From Methylorubrum populi (GTDB lineage Bacteria; Pseudomonadota; Alphaproteobacteria; Rhizobiales; Beijerinckiaceae), in NCBI RefSeq assembly GCF_002355515.1, contig NZ_AP014809.1, positions 4,488,501-4,552,500 on the forward strand: a stretch of 64,000 nucleotides of DNA. Direction: 5' to 3'. Shown one piece after another: positions 57,426-64,000 of this stretch. Every line of letters starts with the position of its first letter. Within the stretch, counting starts at the first letter, position 1. The notes under the pieces were generated by a model. The model was not told where the DNA came from. It worked only from the letters and a program-made list of their open reading frames with translations, and did not search any database. The position numbers were made by a program, and so were the translations under genes.

Positions 57426-57649
57426 AAGCCGTACTTGGCCCAGATGGCACGCACCTCTTCGTCGGTCGCGAAATCGCCACGCGCCGCGGCAGCCTCCGAC
57501 TCGTCCAACTCCGCCTCCTCCTCCGGGGTAAAGCGGTAGACGGCCTGGTCCTCGCCGGCATAGCTCAGCACCATGCGCGCGATCGCGTCCTGCACCTCGG
57601 GCGGGAGGTTCCGGGCGGCGGTGATCGCCTTTTCGAGCAGATCGGTCAT
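57422..57649 (-). CDS. Antitoxin of a ParE/RelE-type toxin-antitoxin pair
   Basis: A 75-residue acidic protein: MTDLLEKAITAARNLPPEVQ at the N-terminus (helical dimerisation part) and an acidic C-terminus ending DEEVRAIWAKYGL, typical of small antitoxins paired with RelE-superfamily toxins. Its stop overlaps the toxin start as GTGA. It is 40 nt downstream of ubiB on the same strand and may be co-transcribed. The reading frame is intact although its toxin is broken. Confidence 0.82.
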   Translation of the reverse strand: MTDLLEKAITAARNLPPEVQDAIARMVLSYAGEDQAVYRFTPEEEAELDESEAAAARGDFATDEEVRAIWAKYGL

Positions 57650-57689
57650 GGGGCGAGTGTAGGAGAATTCCGCCCGGTGAGAAGGCCCG

Positions 57690-59255
57690 TCAGCGGAACG
57701 CCAGCACCAGGGCCCCCACGGCGATCCCCCACAGGGCCAGGGTGGTCACGACCGCATGGCGGCGCTCCAGCTTGACCAGCCGCTCGATCGCCTTGGTGTC
57801 GCGCGTGCCCTCCTCGTCGAGGCGGATCATGATGCGGCGGATGCGCTGGGCGATGTCGGGGATGTCGGAGACGACCTCGGCCAGCGTCATCGCGGCCCGG
57901 GCCCCCCCTTCGATCCGGCCGACCGGGCCGAGATGGCGGGTGATCCACGAGCGCACCACCGGCTCGGCGCCGGTCCACATGTCGAGCTGCGGATCCAGCG
58001 AGCGGGCGACGCCCTCCACCACCACCATGGTCTTCTGCAGCATCACCAGTTCGGTGCGGGTGCTCATGTCGAACAGGGCGGTCACGTCGAACAGCAGCGT
58101 GAGCACCTTGGCCATGGAGATCTCGTCGGCCCGGCGCTGGTGGATCGGCTCGCCGATCGCCCGGATCGCCTGCGCGAAATCGTCCACCGAGTGGTGGCGC
58201 GGCACGTAGCCGGCCTCGAAATGCACCTGCGCCACCCGGCGGTAGTCGCGGGTGATGAAGCCGAGAAGAATCTCGGCGAGGAACCGCCGCTCCGCGTGGC
58301 CGAGCCGGCCCATGATCCCGAAATCGACCGCGACCAGCCGTCCCTGCGGATCGACGAACAGGTTGCCCGGATGCATGTCGGCGTGGAAGAAGCCGTCGCG
58401 GATCGCCTGCCTCAGGAAGGACTGGATCACCGTGCGGCCGAGCGCCTTCGGGTCGTGGCCCGCCGCGACGATGCCGGCGCGGTCGTTGAGGCGCACGCCG
58501 TCGATCCATTCGGAGGTCAGCACATCCCGCGCCGTCAGCGCCCATTCGGGCCGGGGCGTGCGGAAATCGGCGTCGCCCTTGGTGTTCTGGGCGAGTTCCG
58601 ACATCGCCGCCGCCTCGAGCCGGAAATCCATCTCCATGGTGACGGAGCGGGCCAGGATCTCGACCACTTCGCGCGGGCGCAGGCGCTCGGCGTCGGGCAG
58701 GAGCGCGTTGACGATGCGGGCCATGAACCGCATCGCCTGGAGATCCTTGGCGAAGCGCTCGCGCACGCCCGGCCGCATCACCTTGACGGCGAGGGTCCGC
58801 TGCGTGCCGTCGGCGTCGAGCACGGTCGCCTTGTGGACCTGGGCGATCGAGGCCGCCGCCACCGGCTCGCTGAAGGCGGTGAACAGGACGGGGACCGGCT
58901 TGCCGAGCTCGGCCTCGACGACCCGCATCGCCACGTCCTGCGGGAAGGGCGGCACCCGGTCCTGAAGCCGCTCGAGGTCGCGCGCGGCGGCCATGCCGAC
59001 GATGTCGGGCCGCGTCGCCAGGAACTGGCCGAACTTGACGTAGGAGGGGCCGAGCCGGGTCAGCGCCCGCTCCAGCGGGCTCGCGCCCGGCGCCTCGGCG
59101 ACGCCGCGCCGCTCCAGGGATCGGCCGAGTTTCAGCGCGAGCCGCAGGTGCGGCGGCAATTGCGCCGGGTCGATCAGCGCGAGCCCGCCCTCGCGGGCGA
59201 GCACGAAGCCGACATGGGCGCCGCGGGCGAGGTGGAAGACCGCGCCGAGCATCAT
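57690..59255 (-). CDS. ubiB: Ubiquinone biosynthesis kinase-like protein UbiB
   Basis: A 521-residue ABC1/ADCK-family protein required for ubiquinone synthesis. The family-specific KxGQ motif is in SYVKFGQFLATRPD (Lys74, Gln77), the Ala-rich nucleotide loop is AAASIAQVHKA and the kinase-like core GFFHADMHPGNLFV and VAVDFGIMGRL are intact. Two hydrophobic C-terminal stretches, the last TLALWGIAVGALVLAF, anchor it in the membrane. Two adjacent ATGs (59255, 59252). It lies downstream of ubiE; between them are 154 nt without a gene. The order ubiE-ubiB-coaBC is common in Rhizobiales near the chromosome origin. Confidence 0.95.
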   Translation of the reverse strand: MMLGAVFHLARGAHVGFVLAREGGLALIDPAQLPPHLRLALKLGRSLERRGVAEAPGASPLERALTRLGPSYVKFGQFLATRPDIVGMAAARDLERLQDRVPPFPQDVAMRVVEAELGKPVPVLFTAFSEPVAAASIAQVHKATVLDADGTQRTLAVKVMRPGVRERFAKDLQAMRFMARIVNALLPDAERLRPREVVEILARSVTMEMDFRLEAAAMSELAQNTKGDADFRTPRPEWALTARDVLTSEWIDGVRLNDRAGIVAAGHDPKALGRTVIQSFLRQAIRDGFFHADMHPGNLFVDPQGRLVAVDFGIMGRLGHAERRFLAEILLGFITRDYRRVAQVHFEAGYVPRHHSVDDFAQAIRAIGEPIHQRRADEISMAKVLTLLFDVTALFDMSTRTELVMLQKTMVVVEGVARSLDPQLDMWTGAEPVVRSWITRHLGPVGRIEGGARAAMTLAEVVSDIPDIAQRIRRIMIRLDEEGTRDTKAIERLVKLERRHAVVTTLALWGIAVGALVLAFR

Positions 59256-59409
59256 CGAGACCTATGAGGCGGCTGCCCGGAGAGCGATGGCGCCGGATGG
59301 CGGGCGCGAACAGCCCCCCGCGCAGCGGGCCTCGGCCCTGCCGAGGCGCCGAGCGGAGCGAGAGCCGAGGCCATGGAGGTGCCCGCCGGCGTTCGAAGCC
59401 GAGCGAGAC

Positions 59410-60189
59410 TCACGAAATCTTCCAGCCGGAATGGATCGCGACGATGCCGCCCGAGAGCCGGCGGTGGCTGACATGCGCGAATCCCGCCGCCTCGATCATC
59501 CGGGCGAACGCCTCGGGGGAGGGGAACTTGCGGATCGACTCGACGAGGTACTGGTAGGAGTCGCGGTCGCCCGCCACCCGCTCGCCGATGCGCGGGATCA
59601 CGTGGAAGGAGTAGGCGTCGTAAATCTTCTCGAGAACCGGCAGGTCGACCCGGGAGAATTCCAGGCACAGGAAGCGCCCGCCGGGCTTGAGCACCCGGTG
59701 CGCCTCGCGCAGCGCCACGTCGATGCGCGGCACGTTCCGGATGCCGAAGGCGATGGTGTAGCTGTCGAACTGGTTCGCCGGCAGGGGCAGCGTCTCGGCA
59801 TTGCCGGTCACGAAGTCGATGCGGCCGTCATACGTGGTGCCCGCCCGCTCGGCGCCGACCCGCAGCATCGCCTCGTTGATGTCGAGCACCGTGACGTGGG
59901 TCTCCGGGCCGCCCGCCTCCAGGGTGCGGAAGGCGATGTCGCCGGTGCCGCCGGCGACGTCGAGGTGCTGGTAGGGCCGCGTGCGCGACGGGCGCAGCAT
60001 CGAGATCAGGTGCGACTTCCAGGCCCGGTGCAGCCCGCCCGACATCAAGTCGTTCATCAGGTCGTAGCGGCGCGCGACCGAGCGGAACACGTCGTCGACG
60101 CGGGCCTGCTTCTCGGAGAGGCGCACCCGCTCGTAGCCGAAATCGGCGGTGGCCTCGCTGTCGCCGGCTCTCGCGTCCGTTCCGCTCAT
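59410..60189 (-). CDS. ubiE: Ubiquinone/menaquinone C-methyltransferase UbiE
   Basis: A 259-residue SAM-dependent methyltransferase of ubiquinone synthesis. It has [20 protein letters not shown] near the N-terminus, SAM motif [13 protein letters not shown] (about 76-88), and the UbiE signature [20 protein letters not shown] with CLEFSRVD. The C-terminal [20 protein letters not shown] and [13 protein letters not shown] complete the standard family pattern. Normal length, ATG 60189. It is followed by ubiB on the same strand. Confidence 0.95.
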   Translation of the reverse strand: MSGTDARAGDSEATADFGYERVRLSEKQARVDDVFRSVARRYDLMNDLMSGGLHRAWKSHLISMLRPSRTRPYQHLDVAGGTGDIAFRTLEAGGPETHVTVLDINEAMLRVGAERAGTTYDGRIDFVTGNAETLPLPANQFDSYTIAFGIRNVPRIDVALREAHRVLKPGGRFLCLEFSRVDLPVLEKIYDAYSFHVIPRIGERVAGDRDSYQYLVESIRKFPSPEAFARMIEAAGFAHVSHRRLSGGIVAIHSGWKIS

Positions 60190-60337
60190 CCGATCCTACC
60201 CTGCGCTGGCCCGCAGCCGTCCACGGCTTCGGCCGAGCCTCCTTAGCGAATGCCGGCTCTCACCGCCATGCGGAGCGGGACATCGCCGCAGCGGCGGCCG
60301 CGGGGTGGGGGGATGCCGGGCCGGTGAGGGCATCGCT

Positions 60338-61705
60338 TCACGATACGGTGGCGATGATCCTGTCTGCCAGACGATTGGCGTCCTTGATGACGTGCGTCAT
60401 GGAAAAGTTTTCAGACTCCGATCGAGTCAACTCGTCCTTGATCGTGAAATAGTCCGCTCGTCCGCCGCAGACGCGATCGAGGAGCAGGAAGTTGCTGTTC
60501 AGGGATTCTCCCAGCGTCAGCATGACCCGTCTCGCCGACGTGTGCGGCACCAGCGCGAGCGTGTGGAACGCCGACCCGGCCGTCCCCACGATGAGTTCGG
60601 CCTTTCGGAAGATGTTGACCTGCGCGGCGAGACCGAGGGTTTCCGGGTGGATGACGGTGAAGCCGGCCTGCCTCATCCTGAGATCGACGAAAGCCTCGCC
60701 CTCCACCCCATTCACGCCGGCGTGCAGGCGGGATTTCGAGAGATAGACCTTCTTCGGCACGCAAGCCGCGACCGGTGCGACGTTGCGCCCGATCGCCGAC
60801 ATGGCGGTCGCGTAATGCGTCCAGACGCTGTGCAATTCGTAGAAGGATGCCTCGGGAACGACGACCCTCCTGATGCGGGTCGGCCGATCGAACGAAAAAC
60901 TGCGGTTCTCCAGCCCGGCATGCCGGAGAAGCTCGACGATGTAGCTTGCTGCGTGGTCCTGAACCGCGGGCACGGAGTGAAAGAGGACCGGGAGCGAGCC
61001 GTCGATGGCCCAGCAGCGGGCCAGGGTCGTCACAAGGAAGTGGCCGTAATGCGCCAGCAGAGGCCCGCCATAGATCATCGTCTCGAACGGCGCGTCATCG
61101 ACGGTCTCGCCATCGATCTCGATCCTCTCGCTCTGGCCGACGAGGGCGAGGTCGGCCCCCCGGCGATACGCCGCTTCCGGAATGAGATAGCCGTCGCCGG
61201 TGTAGAGGCCCCAGCGGGGATCGTGGTCGAGCAATATCCCCGCGGTGAAGGGCAGGTAGATTACATCGTGATACGTCCTCGACGAGACGGTTTCGCGCTC
61301 CTGGTTCGTGCCCCACAACTGCCGGCAACGGTCGAGGGAAGCGGCCGCGGGACCGGGGGCGAAGAAGGCGAGGATCTGATCTTCCAGGGCCCCGAGGGCG
61401 ATGGGATGGAACGTCCCCCGGATTTCGGCCGTCAGGGTCAGGTCGCCGCGCGCGAGGGGCGGAAGGGCAGGGAGCCAAAAGCAGTACCCGTGATCGCCCG
61501 CGACACCGATCGCGTTGACGTCGTGCCGGGCGAGGCTCGCCCGCAGGCGCATCAGCATGGTCCCCCGCCAATGCACCTCGACATAGGCGCTCTCGCCCTG
61601 ATGCAGGAAGTCGCAGATCCAGCCGTGCAGGCGTCCGTTCGCGAAGCCGTCGAGGCTGCCGATGACGACGGGCGGAGGCTCGGCCGTCCGGCGCTTGCGA
61701 AACAT
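60338..61705 (-). CDS. GT61-type glycosyltransferase (DUF563)
   Basis: A 455-residue protein. An N-terminal beta-rich domain at about 10-110 (IGSLDGFANGRLHGWICDF) precedes a GT61-like catalytic part: YGGPLLAHYGHFLVTTLARC, PEASFYELHSVWTHYATAMS, VYLSKSRLHAG and ELIVGTAGSAFHTLALVP are typical of the family that transfers xylose or similar sugars. It probably decorates a cell-surface glycan, but donor and acceptor are unknown. I prefer ATG 61705 to a GTG five codons upstream. It lies between dmrA and ubiE on the same strand. Confidence 0.8.
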   Translation of the reverse strand: MFRKRRTAEPPPVVIGSLDGFANGRLHGWICDFLHQGESAYVEVHWRGTMLMRLRASLARHDVNAIGVAGDHGYCFWLPALPPLARGDLTLTAEIRGTFHPIALGALEDQILAFFAPGPAAASLDRCRQLWGTNQERETVSSRTYHDVIYLPFTAGILLDHDPRWGLYTGDGYLIPEAAYRRGADLALVGQSERIEIDGETVDDAPFETMIYGGPLLAHYGHFLVTTLARCWAIDGSLPVLFHSVPAVQDHAASYIVELLRHAGLENRSFSFDRPTRIRRVVVPEASFYELHSVWTHYATAMSAIGRNVAPVAACVPKKVYLSKSRLHAGVNGVEGEAFVDLRMRQAGFTVIHPETLGLAAQVNIFRKAELIVGTAGSAFHTLALVPHTSARRVMLTLGESLNSNFLLLDRVCGGRADYFTIKDELTRSESENFSMTHVIKDANRLADRIIATVS

Positions 61706-61751
61706 GGACACTGCCTGCACGACCCCGGAGATGCCCGCGAGAGCCGATGCG

Positions 61752-62162
61752 TCAGCCGGCCCGCAGCGGTCCGCCGACGAGCCAGGCCGGATCGAACCAG
61801 CGGTCGGCCTCGCCGTCGTAGGGAAGGCGGGTGACGTCCCAGTGCTGGATGTACCGCGCGTAGACGTTCCAGACCGCGATGCCGCCGCCGACGAAGATGC
61901 GCCGGCCGGGATAGCGCTTCAGCACCGCCTCCGGATCCTCGTGCGAGCGGATCACGTCGATGGTGCGGTCCTTGAACGCGAACTCGGGCACCGAGGCCAC
62001 GGTCTTCGGCCCGGCGATCAGCACGTGGCCCATGGTGAGCGCGAAGAAGCGCGTCACGTCCTCGACGAAGAGCGGATCGGTGTTGCCTTCCCAGGGGAGA
62101 TGCCCGTTGAGGCCGAGCTGGCCCCGCTGGCCGATGGCGCAGATGCAGCGGACGTCGATCAT
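61752..62162 (-). CDS. dmrA: Dihydromethanopterin reductase
   Basis: A 136-residue dihydrofolate-reductase-like enzyme that reduces dihydromethanopterin to tetrahydromethanopterin, the C1 carrier in the formaldehyde-oxidation pathway of methylotrophs. CICAIGQRGQLGLNGHLPWE at the N-terminus is a DHFR signature with the substrate-contacting WE-type segment; GHVLIAGPKTVASVPEF and FVGGGIAVWNVYARYIQHWD carry NADPH-binding motifs. It is shorter than canonical FolA (about 160 aa). I assign DmrA from recalled similarity, and this should be confirmed by alignment. ATG 62162. It lies 74 nt after the SDR gene on the same strand. Confidence 0.8.
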   Translation of the reverse strand: MIDVRCICAIGQRGQLGLNGHLPWEGNTDPLFVEDVTRFFALTMGHVLIAGPKTVASVPEFAFKDRTIDVIRSHEDPEAVLKRYPGRRIFVGGGIAVWNVYARYIQHWDVTRLPYDGEADRWFDPAWLVGGPLRAG

Positions 62163-62190
62163 GGCTGAAACCCTACAAGCCCCAAGACAA

Positions 62191-62230
62191 GCGGGCTCCC
62201 CCGCAACCCCGCCGGGGCCCGAGGCCCCGG
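62191..62230. repeat. Two-hairpin intergenic repeat, diverged copy
   Basis: Stem A CCGGGGCC (62212-62219) with GGCCCCGG (62223-62230) is perfect; stem B is an imperfect GCGGGC with CCCCGC (62191-62204). Between them is a CCCCG spacer. It lies between the SDR gene and dmrA, both on the minus strand. It is the least certain member of the family. Confidence 0.5.
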
Positions 62231-62236
62231 ACCCCC

Positions 62237-62980
62237 TTACTGGGGTGCGGAGAAGGCGAGAACCCGGTCGCTGGGGAAATCGTAGAGTTTGCCCGTCTCG
62301 TTCCATTCGGGAGAGGCGAGGCGCACGAAATGCGGCGCCAGCGCCTCCGGGGTCTTCAGGGTCGCCGGATCCTCGCCCGGCATCGCCGCCGCGCGCATGC
62401 GGGTGCGCAGGGGGCCGGGGTTGACCAGCATCGCACGCACCTCCGTGCGCTCGTTCTCGGCGGCGTAGGTGCGCACCATCGCCTCCAGCGCCGCCTTCGA
62501 GACGGAGTAGGGCCCCCAATAGGCCCGGCACTTCGCGGCCGCGCCCGAGGAGACGAAGATCGCGCGTCCCGCATCCGAGCGCTGCAGCAACGGATCGACG
62601 GAGCGGATCAGGCGCCAGTTGGCGGTGACGTTGATCGCCATCACCTGATCCCAGACCTTCGGCGTGACGTGGCTGACCGGCATCAGGTTGCCGAGGATGC
62701 CGGCATTGCCGATCACCGCGTCGAGCCGGCCCCAGCGCTCGTTGAGCGCCGCACCCAGACGGTCGATGGCGTCGTAATCGGTCAGATCGAGGGGCACCAG
62801 CGTCGCGTGGCCGCCGGCCTGCCGGATCGCGTCGTCGAGCTCCTCCAGCCCCCCCTGCGTGCGGGCGATCGCGACGACGTGGGCCCCGGCGCCTGCCAGC
62901 GCGAGCGCCGCGGCACGGCCGATGCCGCGCGAGGCGCCGGTGACGACGGCCACGCGGCCGTCGAGGATCTTGTCGGCCAT
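62237..62980 (-). CDS. Short-chain dehydrogenase/reductase
   Basis: A 247-residue classical SDR. The NAD(P) motif VVTGASRGIGRAAALALAGA is at about 11-30, the NAG loop is IGNAGILGN, and the catalytic triad is Ser in VSSGAAAKC with Tyr and Lys in YWGPYSVSKAALEA. It catalyses an NAD(P)-dependent oxidation or reduction; the substrate is unknown. ATG 62980 is 5 nt beyond the purF stop; an overlapping in-frame TTG at 62989 is possible. It is probably co-transcribed with purF upstream and dmrA downstream. Confidence 0.9.
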   Translation of the reverse strand: MADKILDGRVAVVTGASRGIGRAAALALAGAGAHVVAIARTQGGLEELDDAIRQAGGHATLVPLDLTDYDAIDRLGAALNERWGRLDAVIGNAGILGNLMPVSHVTPKVWDQVMAINVTANWRLIRSVDPLLQRSDAGRAIFVSSGAAAKCRAYWGPYSVSKAALEAMVRTYAAENERTEVRAMLVNPGPLRTRMRAAAMPGEDPATLKTPEALAPHFVRLASPEWNETGKLYDFPSDRVLAFSAPQ

Positions 62981-62985
62981 CGGAT

Positions 62986-64000
62986 TCAATCCGCCTCGGC
63001 CAGCATCGCGAAGCGCTTCGGCCCGGCAATCGCCAGATCGGTCAGGCCGGTCGGGTAGTCGCCGGTGAAGCAGTGATCGGTGTATTGCGGGCAGTCGGCG
63101 TTGCGCGCCTCCTCGCCCATCGCCCGGTACAGGCCGGGGATCGACAGGAAGGCCAGCGAATCGGCGCCGATATATTGGCGCATGCCCTCGAGGTCGTGGG
63201 TGGCGGCCAGCAGCTTCTCGCGCTCGGGCGTGTCGATGCCGTAGAAGTCAGGGTACGTGATCGGCGGCGAGGCAATGCGGAAATGCACCTCGCGGGCGCC
63301 GGCATCGCGCATCATCCGCACGATCTTCACGGACGTCGTGCCGCGCACGAGGCTGTCGTCCACGAGCACGATGCGCTTGCCCTCGACCGCGGCGCGGTTG
63401 GCCGAGTGCTTCATCCGCACCCCGAGTTCGCGCACGGTCTGGGTCGGCTGGATGAAGGTGCGCCCGACATAGTGGTTGCGGATGATGCCCATCTCGAAGG
63501 GCAGGCCCGCCTCCTGCGCGAAGCCGAGGGCCGCCGGCACGCCGGAATCCGGCACCGGGATCACCACGTCGGCCTCGGGGGCCGCCTCGCGGGCGAGTTC
63601 CTGGCCGATGGCCTTGCGCACCCCGTAGACGCTCTTGCCGTTCACCACCGAGTCGGGGCGGGCGAAGTAGATGTACTCGAAGATGCAGGGGCGCATCGGC
63701 CGCGCCTCCGCGAAGCGGATCGACTCGACGCCCTCCTCCGAGATCACCACCACCTCGCCGTTCTCGACGTCGCGGATGAAGCGGGCGCCGATGATGTCGA
63801 GCGCGCAGGATTCGGAGGCGAGGATGTAGCGCCCGTCGAGCTCGCCGAGCACCAGGGGGCGGATGCCCAGCGGATCGCGGGCGCCGATGAGCTTCTTGTT
63901 GGTGAGCGCGACGATGGCGTAGGCGCCCTGGATCTGCTGCAGCGCGTCGATGAAGCGCTCGACGATGCGCGGTTTGCGCGAGCGGGCGGCCAGATGCAGG
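62986..64000 (-). CDS. purF: Amidophosphoribosyltransferase, 3' part
   Basis: Partial: the 5' end is outside the window, and about 338 codons are present. It is the first committed enzyme of purine synthesis, joining PRPP and glutamine-derived ammonia. Visible motifs are IQGAYAIVALTNKKLIGARD, VVIPVPDSGVPAALGFAQE and the PRPP loop RIVLVDDSLVRGTTSVKI. The N-terminal glutaminase Cys is not included. The gene is followed 5 nt later by the SDR gene and then dmrA, a set relevant to C1 units, since purine synthesis consumes formyl-tetrahydrofolate. Confidence 0.94.
   Translation of the reverse strand, partial: LHLAARSRKPRIVERFIDALQQIQGAYAIVALTNKKLIGARDPLGIRPLVLGELDGRYILASESCALDIIGARFIRDVENGEVVVISEEGVESIRFAEARPMRPCIFEYIYFARPDSVVNGKSVYGVRKAIGQELAREAAPEADVVIPVPDSGVPAALGFAQEAGLPFEMGIIRNHYVGRTFIQPTQTVRELGVRMKHSANRAAVEGKRIVLVDDSLVRGTTSVKIVRMMRDAGAREVHFRIASPPITYPDFYGIDTPEREKLLAATHDLEGMRQYIGADSLAFLSIPGLYRAMGEEARNADCPQYTDHCFTGDYPTGLTDLAIAGPKRFAMLAEAD

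Overview
The window is chromosomal DNA from a high-GC alphaproteobacterium, most likely Methylobacterium/Methylorubrum. The strongest taxonomic clue is a short dihydrofolate-reductase-like protein at 61752-62162 that I recognise as dihydromethanopterin reductase (DmrA), an enzyme of the methylotrophic C1 carrier pathway. Housekeeping genes (trmFO, uvrA, rimO, mazG, pabABC, coaBC, ubiB, ubiE, purF) argue for a main chromosome, not a plasmid. I saw no tRNA, rRNA or CRISPR array.

Layout. 1-1.7 kb: gene debris (an IS21-type IstB fragment cut by the window edge, a C-terminal gene fragment) and two small proteins. 1.7-8.1 kb: trmFO, a chemoreceptor, a trypsin-like protein with no catalytic triad, and an outer-membrane protein. 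8.6-16.5 kb: uvrA, a soluble chemoreceptor-like protein with reversed domain order, a NIT-domain chemoreceptor, and a methyltransferase. 16.8-21.2 kb: an RND efflux pump whose adaptor and permease genes are divergent. 21.3-25.6 kb: Crp-type regulator, HWE histidine kinase and lone receiver protein on one strand. 25.9-37.6 kb: GH25 lipoprotein, DUF488, UbiH-type hydroxylase, two coupled small ORFs, qorA, pncA, an overlapping pabB-pabA-pabC operon, a DUF4279-like gene, rimO, a DoxX-like protein and two small hydrophilic proteins.

37.7-41.2 kb: mazG, then seven 18-bp iterons upstream of a plasmid-type RepA initiator, a second cluster of short repeats, and a winged-helix protein. A plasmid-type origin inside a housekeeping chromosome is the most unusual feature here. 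41.3-52.6 kb: patatin-like lipase, a malyl-CoA-lyase-like enzyme, hspQ, a membrane diguanylate cyclase, a second RND pump and an HD-GYP phosphodiesterase. 52.8-64 kb: agmatinase-type ureohydrolase, FemAB-like transferase, coaBC, a toxin-antitoxin pair with a frameshifted toxin, ubiB, ubiE, a GT61-type glycosyltransferase, dmrA, an SDR and the 3' part of purF.

Functional themes are C1/pterin/folate metabolism (pabABC, dmrA, purF, the malyl-CoA-lyase-like enzyme), ubiquinone synthesis (ubiE, ubiB, the UbiH-like hydroxylase), signalling (three chemoreceptor-type proteins, kinase/receiver, c-di-GMP enzymes) and efflux. At least five intergenic gaps carry a recurrent two-hairpin element, and other convergent gene pairs are separated by strong palindromes.

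The high GC content makes very long spurious antisense reading frames across uvrA and both RND operons. These were left out.
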